A stretch of DNA of 49,660 nt from Candidatus Magasanikbacteria bacterium RIFOXYD2_FULL_41_14 (lineage in GTDB: Bacteria > Patescibacteriota > Patescibacteriia > Magasanikbacterales > GWA2-37-8), in assembly GCA_001784475.1 (NCBI GenBank), contig MFRE01000015.1, forward strand, positions 1-49,660, given 5' to 3'. Position numbers and translations under genes: made by a program. This document shows positions 1-7,880 of this stretch, one piece after another. Position 1 is the stretch's first letter; each line of letters begins with the position of its first letter. The notes below the pieces were generated by a model, which had not been told where the DNA came from, made no database searches, and was given only the letters and a program-made list of their open reading frames with translations.

Positions 1-1064
1 AATTATTTCAAATTACTACTGCCGGCGAATCGCACGGCGGGGGAGTTGGTTGTATCGTGGACGGCTGTCCGCCCGGTTTAGAATTGTCGGAAAAAGATAT
101 CCAAGCGGAATTAGATCGTCGTCGTCCCGGCCAGAGCCACCTCACCACTCCGAGAATGGAAAAAGACACTATTCAAATTTTATCCGGAGTGTCGGCCGGA
201 AAGACATTGGGCACACCCATTATGCTTTTGGCTTTAAATGAAGACGCGCGTCCGGCTGATTACAGTAAATTACAAGATAGCTATCGTCCCTCGCACGCAG
301 ATTTTACTTATGATGCTAAATACGGTTCGCGCGAACATCGCGGTGGTGGACGTTCGTCAGCGCGTGAAACTTTGGCGCGGGTGGCCGCTGGCGCGATTGC
401 GCAGAAATTTTTGCGTGAGCGTTTGGGAATTGAATTTGTCAGTTATGTTAGTCAAGTTGGTTTAATTCAAACTGAAATTGATCGCTCGCAAGTAACGCGT
501 GAAAAAATAGACAATAGTTTGGTGCGCTGTCCGGACGAAAAATCATCCGCGCAAATGATAGCGGAAATTGAAAAAGCCAGAGCCGAAGGCGACTCGTTGG
601 GTGGAATAATTACTGGCGTTATCCGTAACGTGCCGGCGGGACTGGGCGAGCCGGTGTTTGATAAATTGCCGGCGGATTTAGGCAAAGCAATGTTATCAAT
701 TAACGCTGTCAAAGGTTTTGAAATCGGTTCGGGATTTTCCGGCGTTACTTTGCGCGGTAGTGAACATAACGATTCTTTCTACATGGATGATTCTGGTCGT
801 ATCCGCACGCGCACCAATCATGCCGGTGGCACTTTGGGAGGAATTTCCAATGGCGAAGAAATTTATTTCCGTGTGGCCTTTAAACCTACAGCCACTATTG
901 CCAAAACTCAACAAACCGTTACCAAAGACGGCCAAGCGATAGAAATGTCCGCCGCCGGTCGTCATGACCCGTGCGTATTACCGCGCGCCGTGCCGATAGT
1001 AGACGCGATGGGGGCGCTTGTGATTATGGATCATTATCTGCGCCAACGCGCGCAAAATTCTTAA
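1..1064 (+). CDS. aroC: Chorismate synthase (5' end outside window)
   Basis: This enzyme converts 5-enolpyruvylshikimate-3-phosphate to chorismate, the last step of the common aromatic pathway, and needs reduced FMN. The reading frame is open from base 3, so the true start lies upstream and probably only a few residues are missing. The visible N-terminus reads [20 protein letters not shown], matching the family signature TxGESHG. Later motifs include [17 protein letters not shown] and [18 protein letters not shown], both typical of AroC. About 353 residues are visible, close to the usual family length. It is the first gene of a four-gene aromatic cluster on this strand. A palindromic element follows it before the prephenate dehydratase gene. 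Confidence 0.96.
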   Translation, partial: LFQITTAGESHGGGVGCIVDGCPPGLELSEKDIQAELDRRRPGQSHLTTPRMEKDTIQILSGVSAGKTLGTPIMLLALNEDARPADYSKLQDSYRPSHADFTYDAKYGSREHRGGGRSSARETLARVAAGAIAQKFLRERLGIEFVSYVSQVGLIQTEIDRSQVTREKIDNSLVRCPDEKSSAQMIAEIEKARAEGDSLGGIITGVIRNVPAGLGEPVFDKLPADLGKAMLSINAVKGFEIGSGFSGVTLRGSEHNDSFYMDDSGRIRTRTNHAGGTLGGISNGEEIYFRVAFKPTATIAKTQQTVTKDGQAIEMSAAGRHDPCVLPRAVPIVDAMGALVIMDHYLRQRAQNS

Positions 1065-1088
1065 ATACTTTAAATTACGAAACTCACT

Positions 1089-1173
1089 TGTCATTCCGAC
1101 CGAGCGTCGCAGTGAGTGGAGGAATCCCTTACAGTTGAGTATAAGGGATCCCTCGGCTACGCTCGGGATGACA
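1089..1173. repeat. Dispersed palindromic element, family A (TGTCAT...ATGACA)
   Basis: This is an imperfect inverted repeat with termini TGTCAT and ATGACA, and arms resembling ATTCCgacCGAGCG and CGCTCGGGAT. It lies between aroC and the prephenate dehydratase gene. Flanking GAAACTC/GAGTTTT bases extend the symmetry. Copies with the same ends but different arm sequences occur elsewhere in the window, including inside tsaE. It may act as a transcript hairpin or be a non-autonomous mobile repeat. Confidence 0.8.
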
Positions 1174-1219
1174 AAAAAACGAGTTTTGAAACTCAAAGTA
1201 AGTAGTAAAAATAAATTTT

Positions 1220-1801
1220 ATGATGACAAAAATACCTTTAGAAAAAATTCGTTTAGGCGTATCGGGTGATGCCGGTTCTTTTTCCGAAGAAGCCGGTCGG
1301 CTTTACGCTGGTCGCGAAGGAATTGATGCCGAGATTATTTTTGCGATTGATATGGAAGGAGTGCTCGCGCGTTTGGATCGCGCGGAAATTGATTTGGGAA
1401 TTTTTCCGGTTGTTAATTCGCAGGGTGGTTTAGTAACGCAAGCGTTTGAAGCCATGGGTCGGCATGAATTTAAATTAGTGAGCGAGTTGTGGCTGGAAGT
1501 CCAACAATGTTTAATGGTTTTACCGGGATTGCGTCGCACGGAAATAAAAAATATCGCCACGCATCCGCAGGCCATTGCCCAATGTCAGCGTTTTATCAAA
1601 CGTGAATTTCCAGAAGCCAAAATAATTGAATGGGCCGATACGGCCAAAGCGGCGCGTGATCTGCAAGCTGGGTTATTGCCGGCGGCCACGGCCGTTATCG
1701 CGCCAGCCCGGGCGGCAACGTTATACGGTTTGGAATTATTGGAATCTAATATCCAAGATATGCGTCCAAATCTTACAACTTTTATTATTGTTAAGAGATA
1801 A
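1220..1801 (+). CDS. pheA: Prephenate dehydratase, stand-alone catalytic domain
   Basis: The predicted reaction is decarboxylation and dehydration of prephenate to phenylpyruvate for phenylalanine synthesis. The 193-residue protein carries GDAGSFSEEA near the N-terminus, THPQAIAQC in the middle and IQDMRPNLTTF near the C-terminus, all positions conserved in the family. There is no C-terminal ACT regulatory domain, so allosteric control by Phe looks absent. The usual TRF active-site motif reads TTF, so the conserved Arg is replaced, which makes activity uncertain. Two adjacent ATGs (1220 and 1223) are possible starts, and no clear ribosome-binding site is visible. The stop is one base before the tyrA-like start, which suggests co-translation. 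Confidence 0.85.
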   Translation: MMTKIPLEKIRLGVSGDAGSFSEEAGRLYAGREGIDAEIIFAIDMEGVLARLDRAEIDLGIFPVVNSQGGLVTQAFEAMGRHEFKLVSELWLEVQQCLMVLPGLRRTEIKNIATHPQAIAQCQRFIKREFPEAKIIEWADTAKAARDLQAGLLPAATAVIAPARAATLYGLELLESNIQDMRPNLTTFIIVKR

Positions 1802-1802
1802 T

Positions 1803-2849
1803 ATGCCAAGCACAGAAATAAAATTTGGCGTTATTGGTTGCGGTCGGTTTGGGAAATTGTGGGCGCAAACATTGTCGGCGTTTGGTTCGGTCGCGGTGTT
1901 TGATAAAAATCCCATTGACCCCGCGTCTTTAGTTGTTCCCGCCGGACAAACTATCCAATTTTTACCATTAGAGCAAGTGGCCACCGCTTCGATGATTTTT
2001 TTGTGCGTGCCAATTTCAGAAATTGATCCGGTCTGTCGCGAACTTGCCCCGTTGTTATCGCCCGGCACAATTGTGGTTGATACTTGTTCGGTAAAAGTTT
2101 ACCCGGCCAAAGTAATGCAAGCGATTTTACCAAAAAATCAACCACTCATCGCCACTCATCCGCTTTTTGGTCCGGATTCAGTCGCGCGTTTAGGTACGCC
2201 GGGAAGAAAAATTGTAGTTTGCCCATTGCGCGTTAGCACGGTTGAACAAGATCAACTGCTCAGTATTTTAAAAGAACTACAATTGCATATTATTGAAACT
2301 ACCGCCGACAATCATGACCGGCAGATGGCCCGTTCGCAATCTTTGGTACACCTGTTGGGGCGAGTGTTTGCGGATTTGGATTTGAATAATCAAGAAATCA
2401 GCACGCCAGATTATGAGTCGCTCTTGCGTATTAATTCTTTCGTCAACAACGACACTTGGCAATTATTTTTTGATATGCAATGCTATAATCCTTACACGCC
2501 ACTCATGCGCCTGACATTGCGCCAAAGTTTGGACAATCTGGAAGAGAAGATCAGGGTAGAAAGTGAAACTAAAGCCCCGGACGATGGCACGTTTTTTTTG
2601 TGGCGCTCCATGATTGAACAATTAGACCACGAGATTATTCAATTAATCGCTCACCGTCTTAATGTTGGCAAACGAGTTCAGGAATACAAAAAAATGCGCG
2701 ATTTGCCGGTTACCGATCCGGAGCGCGAAAAAGAATTAGACAAAAATTACGAAATTTGGATGCGCGAATTGGGAATTTCCGCCGTAGAGCCGGTGAAAAA
2801 TGTTTTGAAATTATTAATGAAAGAAGTAAAATCGCAAAATCAAAAATAA
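1803..2849 (+). CDS. tyrA: Prephenate dehydrogenase fused to C-terminal chorismate mutase
   Basis: This is a bifunctional enzyme for chorismate to prephenate and prephenate to 4-hydroxyphenylpyruvate. The ORF track starts it at 1626, inside the upstream gene. I choose ATG 1803 (348 residues) because the Rossmann motif GVIGCGRFGKLWA begins at about residue 8 and the gene then abuts pheA. THPLFGPDS is the conserved dehydrogenase signature. From about residue 245 the sequence becomes an AroQ-type helical chorismate mutase (MIEQLDHEIIQLIAHRLNVG, then PVTDPEREKEL). The order is dehydrogenase-mutase, the reverse of E. coli TyrA. The aminotransferase gene follows after 5 bases. Confidence 0.9.
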   Translation: MPSTEIKFGVIGCGRFGKLWAQTLSAFGSVAVFDKNPIDPASLVVPAGQTIQFLPLEQVATASMIFLCVPISEIDPVCRELAPLLSPGTIVVDTCSVKVYPAKVMQAILPKNQPLIATHPLFGPDSVARLGTPGRKIVVCPLRVSTVEQDQLLSILKELQLHIIETTADNHDRQMARSQSLVHLLGRVFADLDLNNQEISTPDYESLLRINSFVNNDTWQLFFDMQCYNPYTPLMRLTLRQSLDNLEEKIRVESETKAPDDGTFFLWRSMIEQLDHEIIQLIAHRLNVGKRVQEYKKMRDLPVTDPEREKELDKNYEIWMRELGISAVEPVKNVLKLLMKEVKSQNQK

Positions 2850-2854
2850 AAAAT

Positions 2855-4012
2855 ATGTTTGAGACCTTTTTAAATTTAGAAGAATCAGCCACCGTGGCGA
2901 TAAATAGTTTAGCGCAAGAAAAAAAAGCCAAAGGGGAGCGGGTATATAATTTAAGCGCGGGCGAACCAATGTTGTCCCCACATCCGGCTGTAGCCAAAGT
3001 GGCGAGCATTGCTATTGCCGAAGGTAAAACTTTGTATCCGCCGGTGGCTGGCATACCGCCATTGCGCCAAGCGAGTGCCCAGTGGCTAAATACAACTTAC
3101 CAAACGAATTATCAAACTGCCAATACTTTAATTACCTGTGGCGGCAAGTTTGGAATTTTCGCCGCTTGTCAGGCCTTTTTAAAACCAGACGATGAAGTTT
3201 TAATTCCCGCGCCTTATTGGGTATCGTATCCCGCAATTGTAAAATTATTTGGCGGTAAACCAATCACGGTAATGGGCGATGAAACCAATAATTGGAAAGT
3301 AAGTGCGTTGGAATTAGAAAAGCTCGCCACACCCAAAACCAAAATGCTGATTTTAAACAATGCTGGCAATCCAACCGGTTCGTTGTATGCGCGCACAGAA
3401 TTAGCCGAGATTGTTTCTTTGGCCAAAGCGCGTGGTTGGATGATTATTTCCGACGAGGTGTATAGTGGATTGAGTTATGATGGTGAATTTATTTCGCTCG
3501 GATCATTTCCGGAAATTACCGATAATTTAATTTTAGTGCAAAGTTTTTCTAAACATTTTGCCATGACCGGTTGGCGAGTAGGAATGATTTTCGCGCCAGA
3601 ATATGCCATTAAAATATTAACCAAAATTCAGGGCCAAAGCACTACCGGCACGAGTAGCATTAGCCAATACGCCGCTCTTTCCGCTTTGGAAAATGCCACT
3701 GAAATTCAAACACAGGTGTGCGCCGAGATGCGGTCGCGTCGGGACGCATTAGTGGCAGAATTAAATACTTTTAGCAAAGAAAAAATCTCCGCGCCGGCTT
3801 CGGGTTTGTATTTATTTTTTCCATTAAAAATTTTAGGAGTGGAAAATATCACTTCCGCGGAATTTTGTTTGAAAATTTTACGTGATGCCAATATTGCCCT
3901 GGTGCCAGGTAGCGCGTTTGGTTGCGAGGGCTACGCGCGCGCGTCCTTTGGCGCGCCGGTGGAAGAATTAAAGGATGCGGTCAGTGCTTTAAAAAAATAT
4001 TTGAAAATGTAA
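2855..4012 (+). CDS. PLP-dependent aminotransferase, class I/II (aspartate/aromatic type)
   Basis: It likely transaminates phenylpyruvate, 4-hydroxyphenylpyruvate or prephenate, completing Phe/Tyr synthesis next to aroC-pheA-tyrA. The ORF track extends upstream into tyrA. ATG 2855, giving 385 residues and starting MFETFLNLEESATVAIN, matches the usual N-terminus of aspartate aminotransferases. Motifs include NNAGNPTGSLY, ISDEVYSGLSYDG and SFSKHFAMTGWRVG, where the Lys should hold pyridoxal phosphate. A C-terminal Arg-containing ARASFG segment is also typical. Substrate preference cannot be read from sequence, and aspartate or prephenate aminotransferase are both possible. Confidence 0.88.
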   Translation: MFETFLNLEESATVAINSLAQEKKAKGERVYNLSAGEPMLSPHPAVAKVASIAIAEGKTLYPPVAGIPPLRQASAQWLNTTYQTNYQTANTLITCGGKFGIFAACQAFLKPDDEVLIPAPYWVSYPAIVKLFGGKPITVMGDETNNWKVSALELEKLATPKTKMLILNNAGNPTGSLYARTELAEIVSLAKARGWMIISDEVYSGLSYDGEFISLGSFPEITDNLILVQSFSKHFAMTGWRVGMIFAPEYAIKILTKIQGQSTTGTSSISQYAALSALENATEIQTQVCAEMRSRRDALVAELNTFSKEKISAPASGLYLFFPLKILGVENITSAEFCLKILRDANIALVPGSAFGCEGYARASFGAPVEELKDAVSALKKYLKM

Positions 4013-4015
4013 TTT

Positions 4016-4091
4016 TGTCATCCCCGTGTAAACGGGGATCCAGTCGCTGTCTCCCCCTGCCCGAGGGGGAGAAAAAGAGGGGGTGGGAGCG
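4016..4091. repeat. Half of a family A palindrome followed by a family B palindrome
   Basis: Bases 4016-4043 match one arm of the TGTCATCCCC...GGGGATCCAG type but lack the second arm. The next part (about 4051-4090) is a C-run/G-run palindrome, CTCCCCCTGCCCGAGGGGGA, followed by AGAGGGGGTGGG. The same family B sequence occurs in frame inside the grpE domain near 32.83 kb. It lies directly downstream of the aminotransferase stop and could also act as a transcript-end hairpin, although no T-run follows. Confidence 0.75.
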
Positions 4092-4156
4092 CTACGCCGT
4101 TCAGTCGGTTGACTTTTTCCATTTTTTTTGGTATTTTAAATGCGCTATATATATGT

Positions 4157-4320
4157 ATGGCCTCATGCCGATACCGCTTCGACGGTATCGAGCATCCTCG
4201 ATTTTGTCGAACAAAATCGGGATCGTCTAATACAAATCATGGCCTCATGCCGATACCGCTTCGACGGTATCGAGCATCCTCGATTTTGTCGAACAAAATC
4301 GGGATCGTCTAATACAAATC
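4157..4320. repeat. Two tandem 82-bp units carrying a tRNA-Glu 5' fragment
   Basis: Unit 1 is 4157-4238 and unit 2 is 4239-4320, and they appear identical. Each starts ATGGCCTCAT, the same bases that begin the tRNA-Glu segment at 4321, and ends with ATCGTCTAA followed by TACAAATC. Between these parts are two hairpins, GATACCG/CGGTATC and CGATTTTG/CAAAATCG. The tRNA start is therefore duplicated and interrupted after its eighth base (GGCCTCAT) by a palindromic insert. Confidence 0.85.
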
Positions 4321-4322
4321 AT

Positions 4323-4397
4323 GGCCTCATCGTCTAACGGCTAGGACAGAGCCTTCTCAAGGCTTAAATCGGGGTTCGATTCCCCGTGGGGCTACCA
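4323..4397 (+). tRNA. tRNA-Glu (anticodon CUC)
   Basis: A full cloverleaf can be drawn. The acceptor is GGCCTCA/TGGGGCT with G-U pairs, the D arm is GTCT/GGAC, the anticodon stem is GAGCC/GGCTT with loop TTCTCAA, and the T arm is CGGGG-TTCGATT-CCCCG. Loop positions 34-36 read CTC, decoding GAG. The CCA end is encoded (4395-4397). Partial copies of its 5' end lie immediately upstream. Confidence 0.93.
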
Positions 4398-4532
4398 CTA
4401 TCACACAATCGGAAAATTTACCGATTTTTTCACGGGCGGTCGCCAAGGTCGTCCAAGCGTTTTTTGGCCAACCGTCGCCGTTTTTATATTCCCCCAGTAT
4501 TAATTTATCTGATATTTTTGTTATCATACTCG

Positions 4533-4538
4533 TATAAT
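4533..4538 (+). promoter_or_regulatory. Probable -10 element of the primase-helicase gene
   Basis: A perfect TATAAT lies nine bases before the ATG at 4548, so transcription would begin almost at the start codon. No convincing -35 hexamer was found at 16-18 bases. Confidence 0.5.
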
Positions 4539-4547
4539 TAAGTTTGC

Positions 4548-6695
4548 ATGCTTTCCCCACAAGATAAGATAAATATTTATAAATCCATTTTTATTGGCCG
4601 CACCGATGTTTTTGCGCAACATTGGATTTCGTGGGACGGGAAAAAACAAGGATGGTTTCCGGTTCACACTGACCGTGCCAATACTGCCTATGCGCCGTTT
4701 ACCGACAGCGTTCTTGAAAATCATCTTCGTGGCAATAAAATAGTTGGCATCTATCCGCTGCTCACAAATAATACTTCATGGTTTGTCGCGGCTGATTTTG
4801 ATGGCGACCATTGGCAAAAAGAAGTCGTGGCCATTATGCTGGTATGTAAAGAATATAATTTGCCAATTTATGTAGAGCGTTCACGCTCTGGCAACGGCGC
4901 GCATGTTTGGTGGTTTTTTGAAACTCCGTATCCGGCATTTAAAAGTCGTCTAATTTTTCTGCGCCTTTTGTCGCTATCAAATAGCATAGATCCATTGGAC
5001 GGCGAACGCAGTTTTGATCGTATTTTTCCCAATCAAGATTATTTATCAGGTAAAGGTTTAGGCAATCTTATCGCTTTACCGCTTCAAGGCGTGGCGCGCA
5101 AAAATGACAATACCGTATTTTTAGACACGGAAAATAATTTTTCGCCGTTTGTCGATCAGTGGGATTTTTTGCGAACAATACAAAAAATAGTGACAGCTAC
5201 CCTTGATGAACTTTACGCTAAATTGATTGAGCAGAAAAAAATTACCACTTCTATAATTAAATATACTGGCTCCGATTTGTCAATAACCGTTGGCACACAT
5301 ATTGTTATCCCTAAATTGTTCGTATTTAAAGAATTGGCGACTTTTCTTGGTGAGCAACTCAATTTTTTTAATACCGAGTATGCCGTCAAACAGCGGATGG
5401 GTTTGTCTACTTATGGAACGGAAAGATATTTTAAAATGATTGAAAAAGATGATGCCAACATTTTGCTCCCACGTGGATTTCTTGGCTCTCTCTTACATTT
5501 TCTAAACGAACAAAAAATTCCTTATCATATTACTGATGAGCGCCACCAAGATAAACCAATAAACTACGATTTCTCTTGTTCGCTTTTTGATTATCAAACT
5601 ATCGCACTTAACGCTTTCAAAAATAGCAACACCGGCATCTTGGTCGCTCCACCGGGATCGGGCAAAACTATTATGGGTTTGGCTTTAGTCGCGAAGAAAA
5701 AACAACCGGCTTTAATTCTGGTTCATCGAAAACAAATTTTTAATCAATGGTTGGAACGAATTGAAAATTTTCTCGGTATACCAAAGAAAAAGATTGGTCA
5801 GATTGTTGGTGTCAAGAAAAAAATTCAAATACCTATTACGGTCGCGATGGTGCAAAGTTTGTCTCGTCTTGAAAACATCAGGGAACTCGCCAATCAATTT
5901 GGGACTGTGATTGTTGACGAATGCCACCACATGCCGGCCAAAATGTTTCGACAAATTATTATCAAACTCAAACCAGCATATTTGTATGGTTTGACAGCAA
6001 CGCCAACCAGAAAACGTAACGATGAACGGCTTATTTATATTTATCTTGGCGAAATTATTCATGAAGTAAAAAATACTCAAAATAATAGTATTTCAGAAAA
6101 ATTAGTCGCGAAAACTGCTATCACAAAATTTTACGAAAAGCCATCTGTTTCTATCATTATTAAAACCACCACTCTTAATTTTCCTTTCAAAATTTCCGTT
6201 CGCAATAGTCAGCCGGTAATAAAATCGTTGTGTTTTGACACCACTCGTAATCAACAAATTATTAACGATATTATTCAATCTGCTCAATCCGGGGAAAAAT
6301 GTTTGGTGCTTACCGAACGGAAAGAGCACGTTGATATCATGGCTGAATATTTAAAACGTGATTTTGAAATTATCACTATGACTGGTGGCTTGACCGCAAG
6401 CAAGAAACAGGAGAAAGAAAAACAAATTTTGTCCGGACATTTTCAAATTATTATAGCGACCGGACAACTGGTTGGCGAGGGCGTGCATTTCCCGCATTTG
6501 GATTCACTTTTTTTAGTTTACCCGTTTTCTTTTGAAGGCAAATTGGCGCAATATATTGGTCGTATCCTCCACAGTGATAGTTTAGCCAAAACAGTTTATG
6601 ATTATCGCGACGAGCTGGTTCCATATTTTGAACGGATGTATAAGCAACGAAAAAAGTATTACAACAAGCATTATCCGCCAGAAACCATCGCATAA
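4548..6695 (+). CDS. Archaeo-eukaryotic primase domain fused to SF2 helicase (TOTE-like)
   Basis: The 715-residue protein has two parts. Residues about 20-220 look like an archaeo-eukaryotic primase: AADFDGDHW around residues 81-89 supplies the acidic metal ligands, and RSRSGNGAHVWWFF around 112-125 is the S-x-H type motif. From about residue 350 there is an XPB/UvsW-like superfamily 2 helicase with APPGSGKT (367-374), DECHH (457-461), TATPTRKR and QYIGRILH. A linker with LPRGFLGSLLHFL joins them. This architecture is known from proteins annotated as TOTE conflict systems, implicated in defence against mobile DNA. A repair or restart role is the alternative. No nuclease motif is evident. A separate transcription unit with a caspase-like peptidase follows. 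Confidence 0.88.
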   Translation: MLSPQDKINIYKSIFIGRTDVFAQHWISWDGKKQGWFPVHTDRANTAYAPFTDSVLENHLRGNKIVGIYPLLTNNTSWFVAADFDGDHWQKEVVAIMLVCKEYNLPIYVERSRSGNGAHVWWFFETPYPAFKSRLIFLRLLSLSNSIDPLDGERSFDRIFPNQDYLSGKGLGNLIALPLQGVARKNDNTVFLDTENNFSPFVDQWDFLRTIQKIVTATLDELYAKLIEQKKITTSIIKYTGSDLSITVGTHIVIPKLFVFKELATFLGEQLNFFNTEYAVKQRMGLSTYGTERYFKMIEKDDANILLPRGFLGSLLHFLNEQKIPYHITDERHQDKPINYDFSCSLFDYQTIALNAFKNSNTGILVAPPGSGKTIMGLALVAKKKQPALILVHRKQIFNQWLERIENFLGIPKKKIGQIVGVKKKIQIPITVAMVQSLSRLENIRELANQFGTVIVDECHHMPAKMFRQIIIKLKPAYLYGLTATPTRKRNDERLIYIYLGEIIHEVKNTQNNSISEKLVAKTAITKFYEKPSVSIIIKTTTLNFPFKISVRNSQPVIKSLCFDTTRNQQIINDIIQSAQSGEKCLVLTERKEHVDIMAEYLKRDFEIITMTGGLTASKKQEKEKQILSGHFQIIIATGQLVGEGVHFPHLDSLFLVYPFSFEGKLAQYIGRILHSDSLAKTVYDYRDELVPYFERMYKQRKKYYNKHYPPETIA

Positions 6696-6704
6696 TATTT
6701 GGCG

Positions 6705-6733
6705 TTGTAAATTTTTGGTGTTTGGAGTATAAT
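6705..6733 (+). promoter_or_regulatory. Sigma-70-type promoter, nearly leaderless
   Basis: TTGTAA (6705-6710), 17-base spacer, TATAAT (6728-6733). Only six bases separate the -10 box from the ATG at 6740, so the mRNA should start at or next to the start codon. Confidence 0.75.
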
Positions 6734-6739
6734 AATACC

Positions 6740-6934
6740 ATGACTAAAGAACAACAAAAGCAACAATTTTACAAGGTTTTTGCTAATCTCCCCATAAATT
6801 TACGAGAAGAGATTATTTTGGTTATCTCTGGCAAAGGCCCGATTACTTGGCAGGTGGCTTTTTTGGAAGTTGACAATGACACCGACTTGGGCAAAATAAT
6901 TTTAGAAAAATTATCTGATTTAAAGATTATTTAA
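6740..6934 (+). CDS. Small conserved-looking protein, 64 aa, first gene before caspase-like peptidase
   Basis: I do not recognise a named family. The ORF track uses a TTG at 6722, but that lies inside the promoter, so ATG 6740 is chosen, giving 64 residues. The protein is likely cytosolic, with an amphipathic helix (NLPINLREEIILVI), a GPITWQVAFLEV strand-like stretch and a C-terminal helix ending DTDLGKIILEKLSDLKII. A related D-hydrophobic-G-x-x-I pattern appears in the next small protein, hinting at a common fold. It forms an operon with the next two genes: the gap is one base. A regulatory or substrate role for the downstream peptidase is only an inference from position. Confidence 0.6.
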   Translation: MTKEQQKQQFYKVFANLPINLREEIILVISGKGPITWQVAFLEVDNDTDLGKIILEKLSDLKII

Positions 6935-6935
6935 T

Positions 6936-7148
6936 ATGGTCTCTAAACAAGAAATAAAACAATTAGTCATTGCACGACTTAAAACTTTACCGGAGGATAC
7001 CGGCATGTCAATTGGTTCGCAGGGTGATTTTAACAAAAGAGAAATGATTGCGCATGTGGAGAGGGGAGATGATGTTGGTCAAAAAATAGTTGAGGTGGAA
7101 ATGAGTTTTTTACGTGGCCTTAAAGAGGGGATATTGTATGAAGCATAG
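6936..7148 (+). CDS. Small conserved-looking protein, 70 aa, overlapping caspase-like gene
   Basis: This is a 70-residue soluble protein of unrecognised family. The N-terminal half (MVSKQEIKQLVIARLKTLPE) looks helical, followed by SIGSQGDFNKREMIAHVERG and then DDVGQKIVEVEMSFLRGLKEG. The last part resembles the C-terminal helix of the preceding 64-residue protein. Its start codon is one base after the stop of that gene, and its end overlaps the peptidase gene by 11 bases, so the three are probably translationally coupled. The genetic linkage suggests an antitoxin-like, adaptor or substrate role, but nothing in the sequence proves this. Confidence 0.6.
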   Translation: MVSKQEIKQLVIARLKTLPEDTGMSIGSQGDFNKREMIAHVERGDDVGQKIVEVEMSFLRGLKEGILYEA

Positions 7149-7779
7149 CATGCTTGTTACTAGGCCAAATTTTGATTTAACCACTCGCTATATTTCTATT
7201 TGGGCGAAGAAAATAATCGCGTTGGCCAAATCCAAAGGCGACGCTGTTTTTGATTTAGATAAAAAACGTGCTAACCGTAAAGAGTTTGAAAGTGTAATAA
7301 GAAAGAAAGAGCCATCCTTGGTATTTTTGAACGGGCACGGAAATTACAATGTCGTCGCTGGTCAAGACAATGAGGAATTAATCCGCGTCGGTGATAACGA
7401 ACAATTGTTAAAATCCAAAATTATTTATGCCTTATCCTGCCGCTCTGGTAAAATTTTGGGGCCGAGCAGTATCAAATTTGGAGCGGACGCGTATATTGGT
7501 TATGACGAAGATTTTATTTTTTTGTATGATGAGAATAAACAAACTCGTCCGGAGCAAGATAAAACCGCCGAATTATTTTTGGAACCGTCAAATCAGGTGA
7601 TGGTGTCATTGTTAAAAAATCACACACCAAAAGAAGCGCATAAAAATTCCAAACAGTCATTTGCTCGTAAAATTAAAAAACTTCTATCCAGTCAATCAAC
7701 CGCTTTAGAGAGTTCAGCGGTGAGATATTTAATTTGGGACATGCAACATCAGGTTTGTTGTGAAAGATTAACAAAGTAG
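7138..7779 (+). CDS. Caspase-like (clan CD) cysteine peptidase candidate
   Basis: The 213-residue protein has the layout of caspase/CHAT/gingipain-fold peptidases. A strand ending in FLNGHGN (about residues 63-69) would give the catalytic His, and YALSCRSG (about residues 100-107) the catalytic Cys, followed by a GADAYIGYDEDF strand typical of such domains. The ORF track starts at a GTG at 7114. I prefer ATG 7138, preceded by an AGAGGGG Shine-Dalgarno-like stretch, a rarity in this window. It overlaps the upstream small gene by 11 bases. No membrane or signal segment is visible. It may be a self-targeting effector or a processing enzyme. The assignment rests on motif spacing only. Confidence 0.65.
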   Translation: MKHSMLVTRPNFDLTTRYISIWAKKIIALAKSKGDAVFDLDKKRANRKEFESVIRKKEPSLVFLNGHGNYNVVAGQDNEELIRVGDNEQLLKSKIIYALSCRSGKILGPSSIKFGADAYIGYDEDFIFLYDENKQTRPEQDKTAELFLEPSNQVMVSLLKNHTPKEAHKNSKQSFARKIKKLLSSQSTALESSAVRYLIWDMQHQVCCERLTK

Positions 7780-7880
7780 GTTATACGCACACGAAGCGCC
7801 ACCAACCAATTTTTTACCGAAAAGCCGGAAAGTTGTATCTTGGTGTCAGTTCTATATTTATTCACTCAACCTATCTGGGA

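Noticed and set aside
978-1196. 72-aa minus-strand ORF at the aroC end
   Set aside because: Its sequence (VIPSVAEGSL...) is a translation of the palindromic element and lacks any independent support.
4109-4337. Small ORFs across the 82-bp repeats (65-102 aa)
   Set aside because: They arise from the repeats and overlap the tRNA; the repeated peptide only reflects the DNA repeat.
7780-7880. Hidden gene or RNA in the gap after the caspase-like gene
   Set aside because: No promoter, hairpin with T-run or conserved motif was seen in this 100-base stretch.
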